From Billgrantia montanilacus (lineage in GTDB: Bacteria > Pseudomonadota > Gammaproteobacteria > Pseudomonadales > Halomonadaceae), in assembly GCF_003336675.1 (NCBI RefSeq), contig NZ_QPII01000020.1:17747-81746 (forward strand): 64,000 nucleotides of DNA, in the 5' to 3' direction. Both the position numbers and the translations under genes were made by a program. Below the pieces are notes generated by a model. That model saw nothing but the letters and a program-made list of their open reading frames with translations. It made no database searches and had not been told where the DNA came from. Positions 1-8,072 of this stretch are shown here, one piece after another (position 1 is the stretch's first letter; each line of letters opens with the position of its first letter).

Positions 1-2
1 GC

Positions 3-776
3 CGCAAGGTCTGCTATGCACCGCACAGTCACGTTCATTGGTCGCTGGGCGCCATAACCGAGGGGGAGAGTACTTTCCGCTATCGGGAGAAGCGCTTTCA
101 CGTGAGCGCCGGCACCCTGGTGATGATGAACCCCAGCTGGGTGCACGCCTGCAGCGCCATCGATGACCGGCCCTGGGGCTACCTGATGCTATACGTGGAT
201 ACCGCTTGGCTGAGCGATTTGCGCCATCAGGAGGGGCTGTTGGGGACACGGCGCTGGCAGGATATTGCCACCGCCGTCATTCACGAGCCCCGGTGGTATG
301 CCGGCTACTGTCAAATGGCAGCCTGCCTGCTGGATCCCGATCGCGACCTGCTCGACAAGCAGACGGTAGTGGTCGAATACCTCTCCGCCTTGATGCACGC
401 GCTTGCCGGCCAGCCGGCTCAGACTGTTGCTCAGGCGCCGGCCGCCCTCAGGACGCTGGCTACCTACCTGGACGAGCACGCGGCCGAGGAAGTATCCCTG
501 GACGATCTGTGTGAGCGTAGCGGTTACAGCGCCGGCCATCTGATTCGCGCCTTCAAGCAGCACTTCGGCTTCACGCCCCATGCCTATCTGATCAATCGAC
601 GCATCCAGCTGGGCCAGCGTGAGCTGAAGAGCGGTACACCGATTGCCGAAGCGGCACTGAATGCCGGCTTTTGCGATCAACCGCATTTCCAGCGCACCTT
701 CAAGCGCCTGGTGGCCGCGACGCCCAACCAGTACCGGCAGCCCTTACTCGAAAAGCAGCTCTCACTCGAAAAGTAG
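3..776 (+). CDS. AraC-family transcriptional regulator, 5' end outside window
   Basis: The reading frame is open from the first complete codon of the window, so the start lies to the left. The N-terminal half resembles an AraC cupin-type ligand-binding domain (for example the stretch GTLVMMNPSWVHAC). The C-terminal ~100 residues hold the two helix-turn-helix units typical of AraC proteins (LDDLCERSGYSAGHLIRAFK, then IAEAALNAGFCDQPHFQRTF). It converges on a LysE-type exporter gene and overlaps its 3' end by 15 bases. AraC regulators next to LysE/RhtB exporters are a common pair, so it probably controls that exporter (inference). The last codons lie in an 18-base tandem repeat (about 745-790), which makes the C-terminus repetitive. 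Confidence 0.9.
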   Translation, partial: RKVCYAPHSHVHWSLGAITEGESTFRYREKRFHVSAGTLVMMNPSWVHACSAIDDRPWGYLMLYVDTAWLSDLRHQEGLLGTRRWQDIATAVIHEPRWYAGYCQMAACLLDPDRDLLDKQTVVVEYLSALMHALAGQPAQTVAQAPAALRTLATYLDEHAAEEVSLDDLCERSGYSAGHLIRAFKQHFGFTPHAYLINRRIQLGQRELKSGTPIAEAALNAGFCDQPHFQRTFKRLVAATPNQYRQPLLEKQLSLEK

Positions 777-1373
777 CTCTCGCTCAAAAAACAGGAACAG
801 GCAACTACCGGCCAGCAGCAGCGCCAGGGTGCGGTTCACCACTACCAGCACAGTGGGTCGCTGAATATAGCGGCGCAGGAAAGCCCCGGCATAGACCCAG
901 CTACCCAGTGACAGCCAGCAGATCGGCAGGTAGAGCGCGGCGAACAGCATTACCTGCTGCAGGTCGCCACCGCTGGTGTAGGCCGCAATGCCCGACGCGG
1001 ATGCCAGCCACGCCTTGGGGTTGAGCCACTGCATCATCGCCCCCGTGATAAAGCCTGGCGCCCGGGGAGCCTCACCCTTCGGCAGGTGGCCATCGTCGCG
1101 AAGCAGTCGCCAGCTCAGGTAGAGCAGGAACACGACCCCGGCCCAACGTAGCGCTTCCGTCAGCCCCGGCACCATCGTCAGCACCGAATAGAGCCCCAGA
1201 CCCACGGCAACGAATAATACGACGAAGCCGAGCGTCGCCCCGGTCACGAACATCAGGCCCTGTGGGATGGGATAGCGGGTGCCGCTGGTCAGGCACACCA
1301 GATTGACTGGCCCTGGTGAAATCGAAGCGACAAGGGCAAACGCCGACATCGGCAGAATCATGGCAAGGCTCAT
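762..1373 (-). CDS. LysE/RhtB-family amino-acid exporter
   Basis: A 204-residue, very hydrophobic protein with about six predicted membrane segments. It has the family signature near the N-terminus (SISPGPVNLVCLTSGTRYP) and the conserved MMQWLNPKAWL segment in the middle. LysE/RhtB proteins export amino acids or related metabolites across the inner membrane; the substrate cannot be read from sequence. I chose the ATG at 1373 because an AGGAGG at 1380-1385 lies six bases upstream of it, whereas it directly abuts the in-frame ATG at 1379. The gene converges on the AraC regulator and overlaps it by 15 bases. Confidence 0.9.
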   Translation of the reverse strand: MSLAMILPMSAFALVASISPGPVNLVCLTSGTRYPIPQGLMFVTGATLGFVVLFVAVGLGLYSVLTMVPGLTEALRWAGVVFLLYLSWRLLRDDGHLPKGEAPRAPGFITGAMMQWLNPKAWLASASGIAAYTSGGDLQQVMLFAALYLPICWLSLGSWVYAGAFLRRYIQRPTVLVVVNRTLALLLAGSCLFLFFERELLFE

Positions 1374-1531
1374 CGTCATCCTCCTGGGTGGCAATGGCCG
1401 AAGTGTGCCGCGGCGACATGGTGGCGGTATTGAATGAAATTGATGTGGCGTGTGCGTTGCAGTTGTCGGTACCGTGGCCCGGCTTGCCGAATTGGGGTAT
1501 CGTTGCGAAATTTAGCGGGTAGTGCCGATAG

Positions 1532-1846
1532 ATGACTGTATTTTTTAAAGAAACATCAGAGCCGGAGGTCAGTTGTTCAAGCTGTCAGGCTTGCTGCTGT
1601 CGTTTGGAAGTGATGATCATTACCGATACGGGCGTGCCCGAAAAGCATATTGCCTACGATGAGTGGGGCGGAGAAACCATGCGGCGTCTGGAGGATGGCT
1701 GGTGCTCGGCCCTGGATCGTGAGACCTACCTGTGCACGATTTACGAACAACGTCCCTGGATTTGCCGAGAGTTCGAAGTGGGCTCGTATGAGTGTCTTGT
1801 AGAGAGACAAGAACTGGATAACTACCAGAACAACTCCCTCGGGTGA
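1532..1846 (+). CDS. YkgJ-family cysteine cluster protein
   Basis: A 104-residue protein with the CxxCxxCCC cluster (CSSCQACCC, residues ~16-24) followed by further cysteines in the contexts GWCSALD, YLCTIYEQRPWICREF and YECL. This is the YkgJ/UPF0153 arrangement, thought to bind zinc or an iron-sulfur cluster; the biochemical role is unknown. It stands alone between the LysE and DJ-1 genes and is followed by a strong hairpin. Confidence 0.85.
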   Translation: MTVFFKETSEPEVSCSSCQACCCRLEVMIITDTGVPEKHIAYDEWGGETMRRLEDGWCSALDRETYLCTIYEQRPWICREFEVGSYECLVERQELDNYQNNSLG

Positions 1847-1854
1847 GACTCTCA

Positions 1855-1879
1855 CTACCGGCCTGCTGGAGGCCGGTAG
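1855..1879 (+). terminator. Rho-independent terminator after ykgJ-like gene
   Basis: Perfect 10-bp stem CTACCGGCCT / AGGCCGGTAG with a 5-base loop, starting 8 bases after the stop codon and followed by a T-rich tail (TCCTTTCGTTC). Confidence 0.8.
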
Positions 1880-1912
1880 TCCTTTCGTTCGTTGATCGCT
1901 GCTGCCTCTGCT

Positions 1913-2596
1913 CTACAGGCCAAGTGCCTCCAGCAATACTTTTGCGACCGGTTCGGAGGAGGGCGGGTTCTGGCCGGTGATCAACTGGCCGTCTCGACGG
2001 GTATAGGGGGCGAAGACGTCGGCCTTCGAGTAGTGGGCTCCACCTTCCTTGAGCGCGTTCTCGACCAGATGCGGTACGACCTCGGTGAGTCCCACTGCGT
2101 CTTCTTCTTCGTTGGTGAAGCCAGTGACCTGGCGGCCGCGAATGATCAGTTGCCCCTCGGTGTCGCGGGCATGGATCAGTGCAATAGGGGCGTGGCACAC
2201 CGCGGCCACGGGCTTTTGCTGTGCCCAGAAGGTTTCGATCAGGCGGATGGAGTCCGCATCGTCAACCAGATCCCATAGCGGGCCATGGCCGCCGGGATAG
2301 AAAATAGCATCGAAGTCGTCGGCGCTTACCTCACTGAGACGGCGAGTATTGGCCAACTGCTGCTGGGCCCGATCGTCCTGCTGGAAGCGGCGGGTCGCCT
2401 CGGTCTGGCTCTCCTCGGCGTCGCTCTTGGGGTCCAGCGGTGGCTTGCCGCCCTTGGGGGAGGCCAGTTCCACCTCGGCACCGGCATCCAGGCAGGCATA
2501 GTAGGGCGCCGCCAGCTCCTCCAGCCAGAAGCCGGTGGGCTCGCCCGTATCGCCGAGGCTGTCGTGGGAGGTAAGGACCATCAGAATGCGGCTCAT
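1913..2596 (-). CDS. Type 1 glutamine amidotransferase-like protein (DJ-1/PfpI superfamily, Hsp31-like)
   Basis: A 227-residue protein of the DJ-1/PfpI fold. The nucleophile elbow AVCHAPIAL (~residues 133-141) carries the family cysteine with the following histidine, and EPTGFWLEEL near the N-terminus supplies the conserved acidic residue of the Hsp31/YDR533C branch. Relatives act as glyoxalase III/deglycase, holdase chaperone or protease; which applies here cannot be told. The start is supported by AAAGGAGAGA just upstream. It is a single-gene unit. Confidence 0.88.
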   Translation of the reverse strand: MSRILMVLTSHDSLGDTGEPTGFWLEELAAPYYACLDAGAEVELASPKGGKPPLDPKSDAEESQTEATRRFQQDDRAQQQLANTRRLSEVSADDFDAIFYPGGHGPLWDLVDDADSIRLIETFWAQQKPVAAVCHAPIALIHARDTEGQLIIRGRQVTGFTNEEEDAVGLTEVVPHLVENALKEGGAHYSKADVFAPYTRRDGQLITGQNPPSSEPVAKVLLEALGL

Positions 2597-2802
2597 GAAT
2601 CTCTCCTTTTCTTGCTGCGGATGGCAACGGGGTCCATGGTAAGTGCATGGCTATACAGGAGCGTAGCGTGTCCAGGTGGCAAGGCCTAATGGGGGTGGAA
2701 AGATAGTTCTTCCCGGCCTCCCATCGGCGTGCCCGTCGCTGCGACTCAAGTCAATTGCTAGCAGCGAGTGGATCTGTCCATGAACGCCCAGGAGAAGACG
2801 CC

Positions 2803-3276
2803 ATGTTGCTTGAAGGTTCCTGTCACTGCGGCTCAGTTTGTTTCAGCGTCGAGTCGCCGCATCCTTACCCCTATCAGCGCTGCTACTGCTCCATATGCCG
2901 CAAGACCGCAGGCGGCGGCGGTTACGCCATCAACCTGAGTGGGCTTGCCGAGACACTACGGGTCGAGGGAAGCGAGCACAAGGGTATCTACCAGGCAGAG
3001 ATTGACGGCGAAAAGAGTTCAGGCGAGCGCCATTTCTGCAGACACTGCGCCTCGGCGCTATGGGTCTATGACCCAAACTGGCCCGAGCTGGTGCACCCTT
3101 TCGCTTCGGCAATCGACAGTGAGCTGCCGGTGCCGTCGGAGCGTGTCCACTTGCTGCTGGACAGCAAGGCCGGCTGGGTGGAGGTCGAGGCCCGGGAAAA
3201 CGACCAGTGCTTCAATGGCTACCCGGAGGAGAGTATCGCCGAGTGGCATCAGCGTCGGGGGCTGGAAATGCCTTGA
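2803..3276 (+). CDS. GFA-family zinc protein (glutathione-dependent formaldehyde-activating-like)
   Basis: A 157-residue protein starting MLLEGSCHCGSVCF. It has the zinc-binding cysteines of the GFA/CENP-V fold in order: CHCG (residues 8-11), CYCSIC (~28-33) and CRHC (~79-82). The ATG at 2803 follows an AGGAGAAG at the right distance; a longer in-frame extension upstream lacks such a site. GFA proteins bind two zinc ions, and some act on S-hydroxymethylglutathione, but most members are uncharacterised. Confidence 0.88.
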   Translation: MLLEGSCHCGSVCFSVESPHPYPYQRCYCSICRKTAGGGGYAINLSGLAETLRVEGSEHKGIYQAEIDGEKSSGERHFCRHCASALWVYDPNWPELVHPFASAIDSELPVPSERVHLLLDSKAGWVEVEARENDQCFNGYPEESIAEWHQRRGLEMP

Positions 3277-3351
3277 GGCTTATGCGACCTGAACCAGTTT
3301 GCACCGTCTCAGGAGTTGCGAAGGGCAGGTAAGCCAGCGCATCGATGAGCT

Positions 3352-3774
3352 TCAATGTCTTAAATTGTCGATCCGCCCTTTCCTCAACATCTTCAACAAC
3401 CCATTTCGACACGCTCGAAGCAGCGGATAGAGCCGTGCCGTGCGTTCTGGGCTCGCAAACAGCCGATACATCAGTCGATTGAACACGCCGCTGCGAGTAC
3501 CGAGCAGGGTGAGGCGGTGCAGGGCCTCGCTGCCGTGATACCAGCGTTTGCCGATCTGCAGGGCGAAGCCCTGGTCCAGATCGATGCCCATGGCGGTGAG
3601 TTGCTGGCGCGCTTCGCTGTCTTGCCTGGCGTCGATTAACTCGAGCTCGCCGACTTCCTTGCGCATGCGTTGCCAACGCACGTAGCGTCGGCAAATCGGA
3701 CATTCGCCGTCGTACACCAGGCGAAGCCGGCGTCTCGAAGGATCCTGTATGCCGCAACCGCTCTCTGCCTGCAT
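3352..3774 (-). CDS. DCC-family thiol-disulfide oxidoreductase (DUF393)
   Basis: A 140-residue protein with the DCC-family N-terminal motif YDGECPICRRYV (~residues 20-31), where the CxxC pair resembles a thioredoxin-like redox site. The central segment (IDARQDSEA) and the W-Y-H-G-S-E-A-L-H-R-L segment are also typical of DUF393 proteins. Function is unproven in the family. The ATG at 3774 is preceded by GGGAGG at 9 bases. Confidence 0.85.
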   Translation of the reverse strand: MQAESGCGIQDPSRRRLRLVYDGECPICRRYVRWQRMRKEVGELELIDARQDSEARQQLTAMGIDLDQGFALQIGKRWYHGSEALHRLTLLGTRSGVFNRLMYRLFASPERTARLYPLLRACRNGLLKMLRKGRIDNLRH

Positions 3775-3806
3775 CTTGCAATGCCTCCCTTCGTTGGCGA
3801 CGCTCT

Positions 3807-4052
3807 ATGCACAGCATGAGGGCTGTGGAGCGCCGAGGCCAGGTTCTCGGTCTGACTGAGGGAACCTGCATGAACCAGAGATACAAGACACCACCGAATC
3901 AGGTCGAACATCACGGCGACTGCCGTCCCGATGCCACACTGCGGATCGAGACCGACGAACTCGAGGCGTTTCATTACAGCTGCATGCAGGACACGACGAT
4001 AGCCGATCCGTTCGGCAACCGGCTAACCTTCACCAATACGATCAGTACCTGA
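3807..4052 (+). pseudogene. Remnant of a VOC/bleomycin-resistance-type protein
   Basis: The 81-codon frame ends in HHGDCRPDATLRIETDELEA followed by DPFGNRLTFTN. These are two landmarks of the C-terminal half of glyoxalase/bleomycin-resistance (VOC) proteins. In intact relatives about 20 residues lie between them, containing the AKRYK...PWG segment; here they are nearly adjacent. The N-terminal repeat of the VOC fold is missing altogether. I read it as a 5'-truncated, internally deleted remnant, from my recollection of the family rather than an alignment. Confidence 0.6.
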
Positions 4053-4089
4053 ACGCCGATTCCCTTCGGTGACTCGACAGGAGAGTTTC

Positions 4090-4494
4090 ATGGACGAATC
4101 GACGAAACGCGACCTGCTAGAGCGATACATCACCGCCTACAATCACTTCGATGTCGAGGGGATGTTGGCCGTGCTTGACCCCGACGCTACCTTCGAGAAC
4201 TACTCGGGAAGCGAACTCACCACCTCGGCCTACGGCATCGACGAGTTTCGGCATCTCGCCGAGCATGCCAAGGGATTTTTCTCCGAGCTCGTGCAGCGCG
4301 TTATCAGCCTGACCAAGGCCAATGAACTCAAAACTTGGGGTCCATGGACCATTTACGGCACAGGCGTAAAGACGGCCGTCTTCCTATGGTCTAGTGTCAA
4401 TAAAGAACATGGCGACGAATGCCGGAATAAGAACGTCGTCCCGCTGCGAGCATGTGCTTCAACACTGTGCCCCACTCACTGCTGGGAGATGTGA
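4090..4494 (+). pseudogene. NTF2-like/SnoaL-fold protein with degenerate C-terminus
   Basis: The first ~75 residues from the ATG at 4090 (good AGGAGAG upstream) match NTF2-like proteins: KRDLLERYITAYNHFDVEGM, then a D-P-D-A-T-F segment and a GIDEFRHLAEHAKGFFSE helix. After about residue 80 the sequence (LTKANELKTWGPWT...) no longer resembles the expected beta-strands of the fold and becomes Cys/Asn rich up to the stop. I infer a truncated or recombined gene. It could still make a short protein. Confidence 0.5.
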
Positions 4495-4495
4495 C

Positions 4496-4654
4496 ATGCC
4501 AATAGGAACGATTCTACTGATAATCTTGGTGCTGCTTCTGATCGGCGCGATACCTGCATGGCCCCACAGCCGGGGATGGGGATATGGCCCCAGCGGGGGG
4601 CTCGGGCTGGTGTTGATAATCGTGATCATTTTAGTGTTGACGGGGACGTTATAG
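4496..4654 (+). CDS. DUF3309-family small membrane protein
   Basis: A 52-residue protein (MPIGTILLIILVLLLIGAIP...), starting two bases after the preceding stop codon with GGGAGAT upstream. It has two hydrophobic helices around a central WPHSRGWGYGPSGGLG turn, the hallmark of DUF3309 proteins. These are small inner-membrane proteins of unknown role, often seen near stress genes. Confidence 0.8.
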   Translation: MPIGTILLIILVLLLIGAIPAWPHSRGWGYGPSGGLGLVLIIVIILVLTGTL

Positions 4655-4662
4655 GTATCGCA

Positions 4663-5409
4663 TTGAAAAAGATTCTGGTGATTACCGGCGGGAGCCGTGG
4701 CATCGGCGCTGCCACCGCGCGCCTGGGTGCCGCCAGCGGCTACGCCGTTTGCGTCAACTATCGTCATAACGAAGTCGCTGCAATGGCGGTGGTCGAAGCG
4801 ATCACCAGTGCTGGCGGCGAGGCGATCGCCGTGCCGGGCGATGTCGGCTCCGAGGCCGACGTGGTGCGGCTCTTCGAAAAAGTCGACGAGAAGCTTGGCC
4901 CGGTCACGGCGTTGGTCAACAACGCCGGCATTCTGGAAGCGCAAATGCGCGTCGAGAAAATGGACGCCGCCCGCCTGGGCCGGGTGGTGACGGCCAACGT
5001 GATCGGCAGCTTTCTCTGTGCTCGTGAGGCCATTCGCCGCATGTCGACCCGGCACGGCGGCAAGGGCGGCGCGATCGTCAACGTCTCCTCCATCGCATCA
5101 AAGCTAGGCGCGCCCAACGAGTACGTCGACTACGCCGCGGCCAAGGGCGCCATCGACAGCTTTACCATCGGCCTTGCCAAGGAGGTCGCTGCCGAGGGCA
5201 TTCGCGTCAATGCCGTCCGCCCCGGAGTGATCTACACCGAGATCCACGCCAGCGGTGGCGAGCCCGACCGCGTCGAGCGCGTGAAATCTTCCGTACCCAT
5301 GCAGCGCGGCGGCCAGGCCGACGAGGTCGCCCGTGCCATCCTCTGGCTGCTTTCCGACGAGGCCTCCTACTCGACCGGGGCGCTGCTGGATGTGGCGGGT
5401 GGGCGATAA
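4663..5409 (+). CDS. Short-chain dehydrogenase/reductase
   Basis: About 248 residues of classical SDR: TGGSRGIG cofactor-binding motif at the N-terminus, NNAG in the middle, and the catalytic Ser-Tyr-Lys as VSSIASK...YVDYAAAKGAID. The Arg in YRHNE after the second strand suggests NADP(H). No ATG fits; the most plausible start is TTG at 4663 (giving MKKILVITGG), because the frame upstream overlaps the DUF3309 gene. It starts 8 bases after that gene. Substrate unknown. Confidence 0.85.
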   Translation: MKKILVITGGSRGIGAATARLGAASGYAVCVNYRHNEVAAMAVVEAITSAGGEAIAVPGDVGSEADVVRLFEKVDEKLGPVTALVNNAGILEAQMRVEKMDAARLGRVVTANVIGSFLCAREAIRRMSTRHGGKGGAIVNVSSIASKLGAPNEYVDYAAAKGAIDSFTIGLAKEVAAEGIRVNAVRPGVIYTEIHASGGEPDRVERVKSSVPMQRGGQADEVARAILWLLSDEASYSTGALLDVAGGR

Positions 5410-5453
5410 TCGGCGACGAGCCGCCGCTCGGTGCACAAGCCTCCCATGGGACG

Positions 5454-6374
5454 TCAGGCCACTGCGTTGTCGATCTCAAGCTTTAGTGCAGGTGCCTGAG
5501 TTTCCAGATACTTCCACAATAACTCGGCAATGGGCCCGTGGGTGCGGTCGCGTCGACGCCCTGCGACCAGTTCCTCGCTAGCACCGGGGAAGTGCCGCCC
5601 GGCGATGGACAGCAGGCGGCCGTCGCGTAATTCCTCCTCGATCATGAAGCGTGGCAGGTGGCCCCAGGCCATGCCTTGCAGAATGAAATCCTTCTTCATC
5701 TCATGATCAGCCACGCTGCACTGAGAAGGGCCCCCTACCACGTAGTAATTGCGGGGCTCGGTGTGCTGCGCCGTGTCACGCAGCACGCATTGGGTCAGCT
5801 CGTGCATCTGCACCGGCGTGATCTCATTCGTAATGGGAAAGGGCAGGAAACCTGGTGCAACGACCGGTACCAATGGGATGGTGCCGAGATTGATCCACTC
5901 CAACTGCAAGTCGCTCTTGTCAATCCGGTGCAGAATCAGGTCGGCCTCGCCGTTCAGCAACCGCTCCCAGGGCCCGGTAACCGCTTCGTAGTGAAGCTGC
6001 AGGCGGGTGTTGGGGTGTTCGGCAAAGAATCGGCTGAGCAACCCAAGGAGCTTGGAGCGAGGGCACAGATCGCCGATCACGACGTTGAGGTGGGTTTCTT
6101 TGCCCATGGCCATCTGATGGGCATTAAGGGATAGCGCTTCCGCATCGCGCAACAGCGACTGGGCACGCCGATAGAGCGACAGCCCAGCTTCCGTAGGCCG
6201 TACTCGGTAGCCGCTCCGGTCCAGCAGGGCGATGCCGAACTGGCGCTCGAGCTTGGCCAGCGCAGCAAAGACAGCGGCATGGGAGCGGTTGAGTACGGCT
6301 GCCGCGGCCTGAAAGCCGCCCTCATCGACCACGGCGACGAAGCAGTGCAGTTCGTGCAGCGTGAATCTGTTCAT
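5454..6374 (-). CDS. LysR-family transcriptional regulator
   Basis: 306 residues with the LysR winged helix-turn-helix at the N-terminus (LHELHCFVAVVDEGGFQAAA...) and a periplasmic-binding-like effector domain afterwards. It is divergent from an alpha/beta hydrolase gene with a 113-base AT-rich intergenic region between the two starts, the usual layout in which a LysR protein controls itself and its neighbour. The effector is unknown. Confidence 0.92.
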   Translation of the reverse strand: MNRFTLHELHCFVAVVDEGGFQAAAAVLNRSHAAVFAALAKLERQFGIALLDRSGYRVRPTEAGLSLYRRAQSLLRDAEALSLNAHQMAMGKETHLNVVIGDLCPRSKLLGLLSRFFAEHPNTRLQLHYEAVTGPWERLLNGEADLILHRIDKSDLQLEWINLGTIPLVPVVAPGFLPFPITNEITPVQMHELTQCVLRDTAQHTEPRNYYVVGGPSQCSVADHEMKKDFILQGMAWGHLPRFMIEEELRDGRLLSIAGRHFPGASEELVAGRRRDRTHGPIAELLWKYLETQAPALKLEIDNAVA

Positions 6375-6487
6375 TGTCAGCCTGGTTAACAGAGATGTTT
6401 TAAACTATGTAATATTTTTCTTATAACAACCGCAACTACTATCGAACTGTCACTCACCACCAAGGCAACTTGCCTCAGGAGTTCGAT

Positions 6488-7342
6488 ATGTCTCACCTGC
6501 TGGAATCTTCCACCAGCGGCAAGGCCAGTTTGGCAACAGCCGCTTATGGCGCACGCTCACACTTCACCACGGGCGATGGAGTACGCATTGCTTATCGCAT
6601 TGATGGTGCTGCCGAAAACCCCATACTCGTGCTTTCCAACTCCATTGCCACCGACCTGGGCATGTGGGACCAGCAGGTACCCGCGCTGGCCGATCATTTC
6701 CGCGTGGTGCGTTACGACATGCGTGGGCACGGTGAGTCGGACGTGCCGATCGGTGCCTACTCCATCGATCGGCTTGGCAGGGATGTGCTGGAGCTGCTGG
6801 ACAGTCTGGGTGTCGAACGCGCTCACTTCCTGGGGCTCTCGCTGGGCGGGTTCGTTGGCCAGTGGCTCGGCATTCATGCGCCGGAGCGCATCGACCGCCT
6901 GATCCTGAGTAACACCGCCTCATACCTGGGGCCTGCCAATCAGTGGGACGAAGCCATTGCCGCCGTGCTAAAGGCAGATGACATGCAGGAAACCGCTGAG
7001 AGGTTCCTGCGCAACTGGTTCCCGGCGAGAATGCTGGAGCCAGTGAGGCCCGATGTAGAACCGTTTCATTCCACACTGCTGGCCACGGATCGTCAGGGCC
7101 TGGCCGGCTCCTTTGCAGCCGTGCGCGATTTCGATATGCGGCGCACCATTGCGCTCATCACGAGTCCGACGCTCATCATCGCCGGCGAGCACGATCCCGT
7201 CACTACCGCTAGCCACAGCGATGCGATGGCCGCCACCATCCCCGGTGCCCGACTGTTGGTCATGCCAGCGGCACATATGACTCACATCGAGTGCCCAACG
7301 AAGTTCATGGTGGCGGTCTTGGACTTTTTGCGTGGCTACTGA
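6488..7342 (+). CDS. Alpha/beta hydrolase, 3-oxoadipate enol-lactonase-like
   Basis: 284 residues with the alpha/beta-hydrolase fold: GLSLGG nucleophile elbow (Ser at ~residue 115), an Asp in the GEHDPV segment and a His near the C-terminus in AHMTHIE. RYDMRGHGESDVP and the spacing resemble PcaD-type 3-oxoadipate enol-lactonases, but no other beta-ketoadipate gene is nearby, so the substrate stays open. The ATG at 6488 follows CAGGAG by six bases; a TTG 18 bases upstream is a less likely start. Divergent from a LysR gene that probably regulates it. Confidence 0.85.
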   Translation: MSHLLESSTSGKASLATAAYGARSHFTTGDGVRIAYRIDGAAENPILVLSNSIATDLGMWDQQVPALADHFRVVRYDMRGHGESDVPIGAYSIDRLGRDVLELLDSLGVERAHFLGLSLGGFVGQWLGIHAPERIDRLILSNTASYLGPANQWDEAIAAVLKADDMQETAERFLRNWFPARMLEPVRPDVEPFHSTLLATDRQGLAGSFAAVRDFDMRRTIALITSPTLIIAGEHDPVTTASHSDAMAATIPGARLLVMPAAHMTHIECPTKFMVAVLDFLRGY

Positions 7343-7368
7343 CTTCTCACTGATGCCACTCGGTTAGC

Positions 7369-7869
7369 CTAGCTGGCTTCCAGCGTTTCAATATTCGCTA
7401 CTTCCAGCCGGAAGGCCCCGTCGCGGCGATCGGCAATCAACAGTCCGAGCTGTTGGATTTCGTCAGGTGCCAGCGGCGGGGCATTCTCAAGCAGGCGCCC
7501 ACGAAATACCGCCTCGAATGTGCCCCAGGGCAGGGCGATGCGCTGCCACTCACCGACGAGGGGCTGAAATACGGCACGATAGGCGGCACCGTCGATCAGC
7601 TGATTGCTGTAAAGGCGCAGCTGGTACTTGCGACCGTCGCCACGCGCCTCTACGGTCACGCCTTGGTAGCCAGACAACCGCATGGGCTCTGGCTCGCGGC
7701 GTACCGAGGCGAAGCCGCCGCCGTGGGTCAGCAAAAGCTCTCCCGAGAAGACGCCCAGGGCACCTTCTGCGTGCATGGCGCCTCGAGATCCCCCACCCAT
7801 GACCGTATCGTTGATGGCGCGCCAGCGTGCCGCTTCATCCCTGGCGCTGAAATCGATCAGTGTTGGCAT
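7369..7869 (-). CDS. CIA30-family protein
   Basis: 166 residues with the CIA30/NDUFAF1-like signature WRAINDTVMGGGSRG at the N-terminus and a galactose-binding-like beta-sandwich pattern (LRLYSN, AVFQPLVGEWQRIALPWGTF). In eukaryotes CIA30 assists complex I assembly; bacterial members are uncharacterised. The ATG at 7869 has AGGAGG six bases upstream and is preferred over the in-frame ATG at 7911. Confidence 0.85.
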   Translation of the reverse strand: MPTLIDFSARDEAARWRAINDTVMGGGSRGAMHAEGALGVFSGELLLTHGGGFASVRREPEPMRLSGYQGVTVEARGDGRKYQLRLYSNQLIDGAAYRAVFQPLVGEWQRIALPWGTFEAVFRGRLLENAPPLAPDEIQQLGLLIADRRDGAFRLEVANIETLEAS

Positions 7870-8072
7870 CGTGCCTCCTGGCCCAGGTTGCGTGTCTGCA
7901 TCCCTCAGCATGACGGCGATAGGCTACCGTTGCCAGGCCAGGCTGATGGGTTCGCTTTCAGCGGCCGATTGACAGGTGATACCATCACGCCCATACGGCA
8001 GCAGCCTGCGCACCTCTCTGCGCCCTCCATGCCCACCCCTCTTCCCAAGTTTTAACGCCTGGTACCCTGTTA

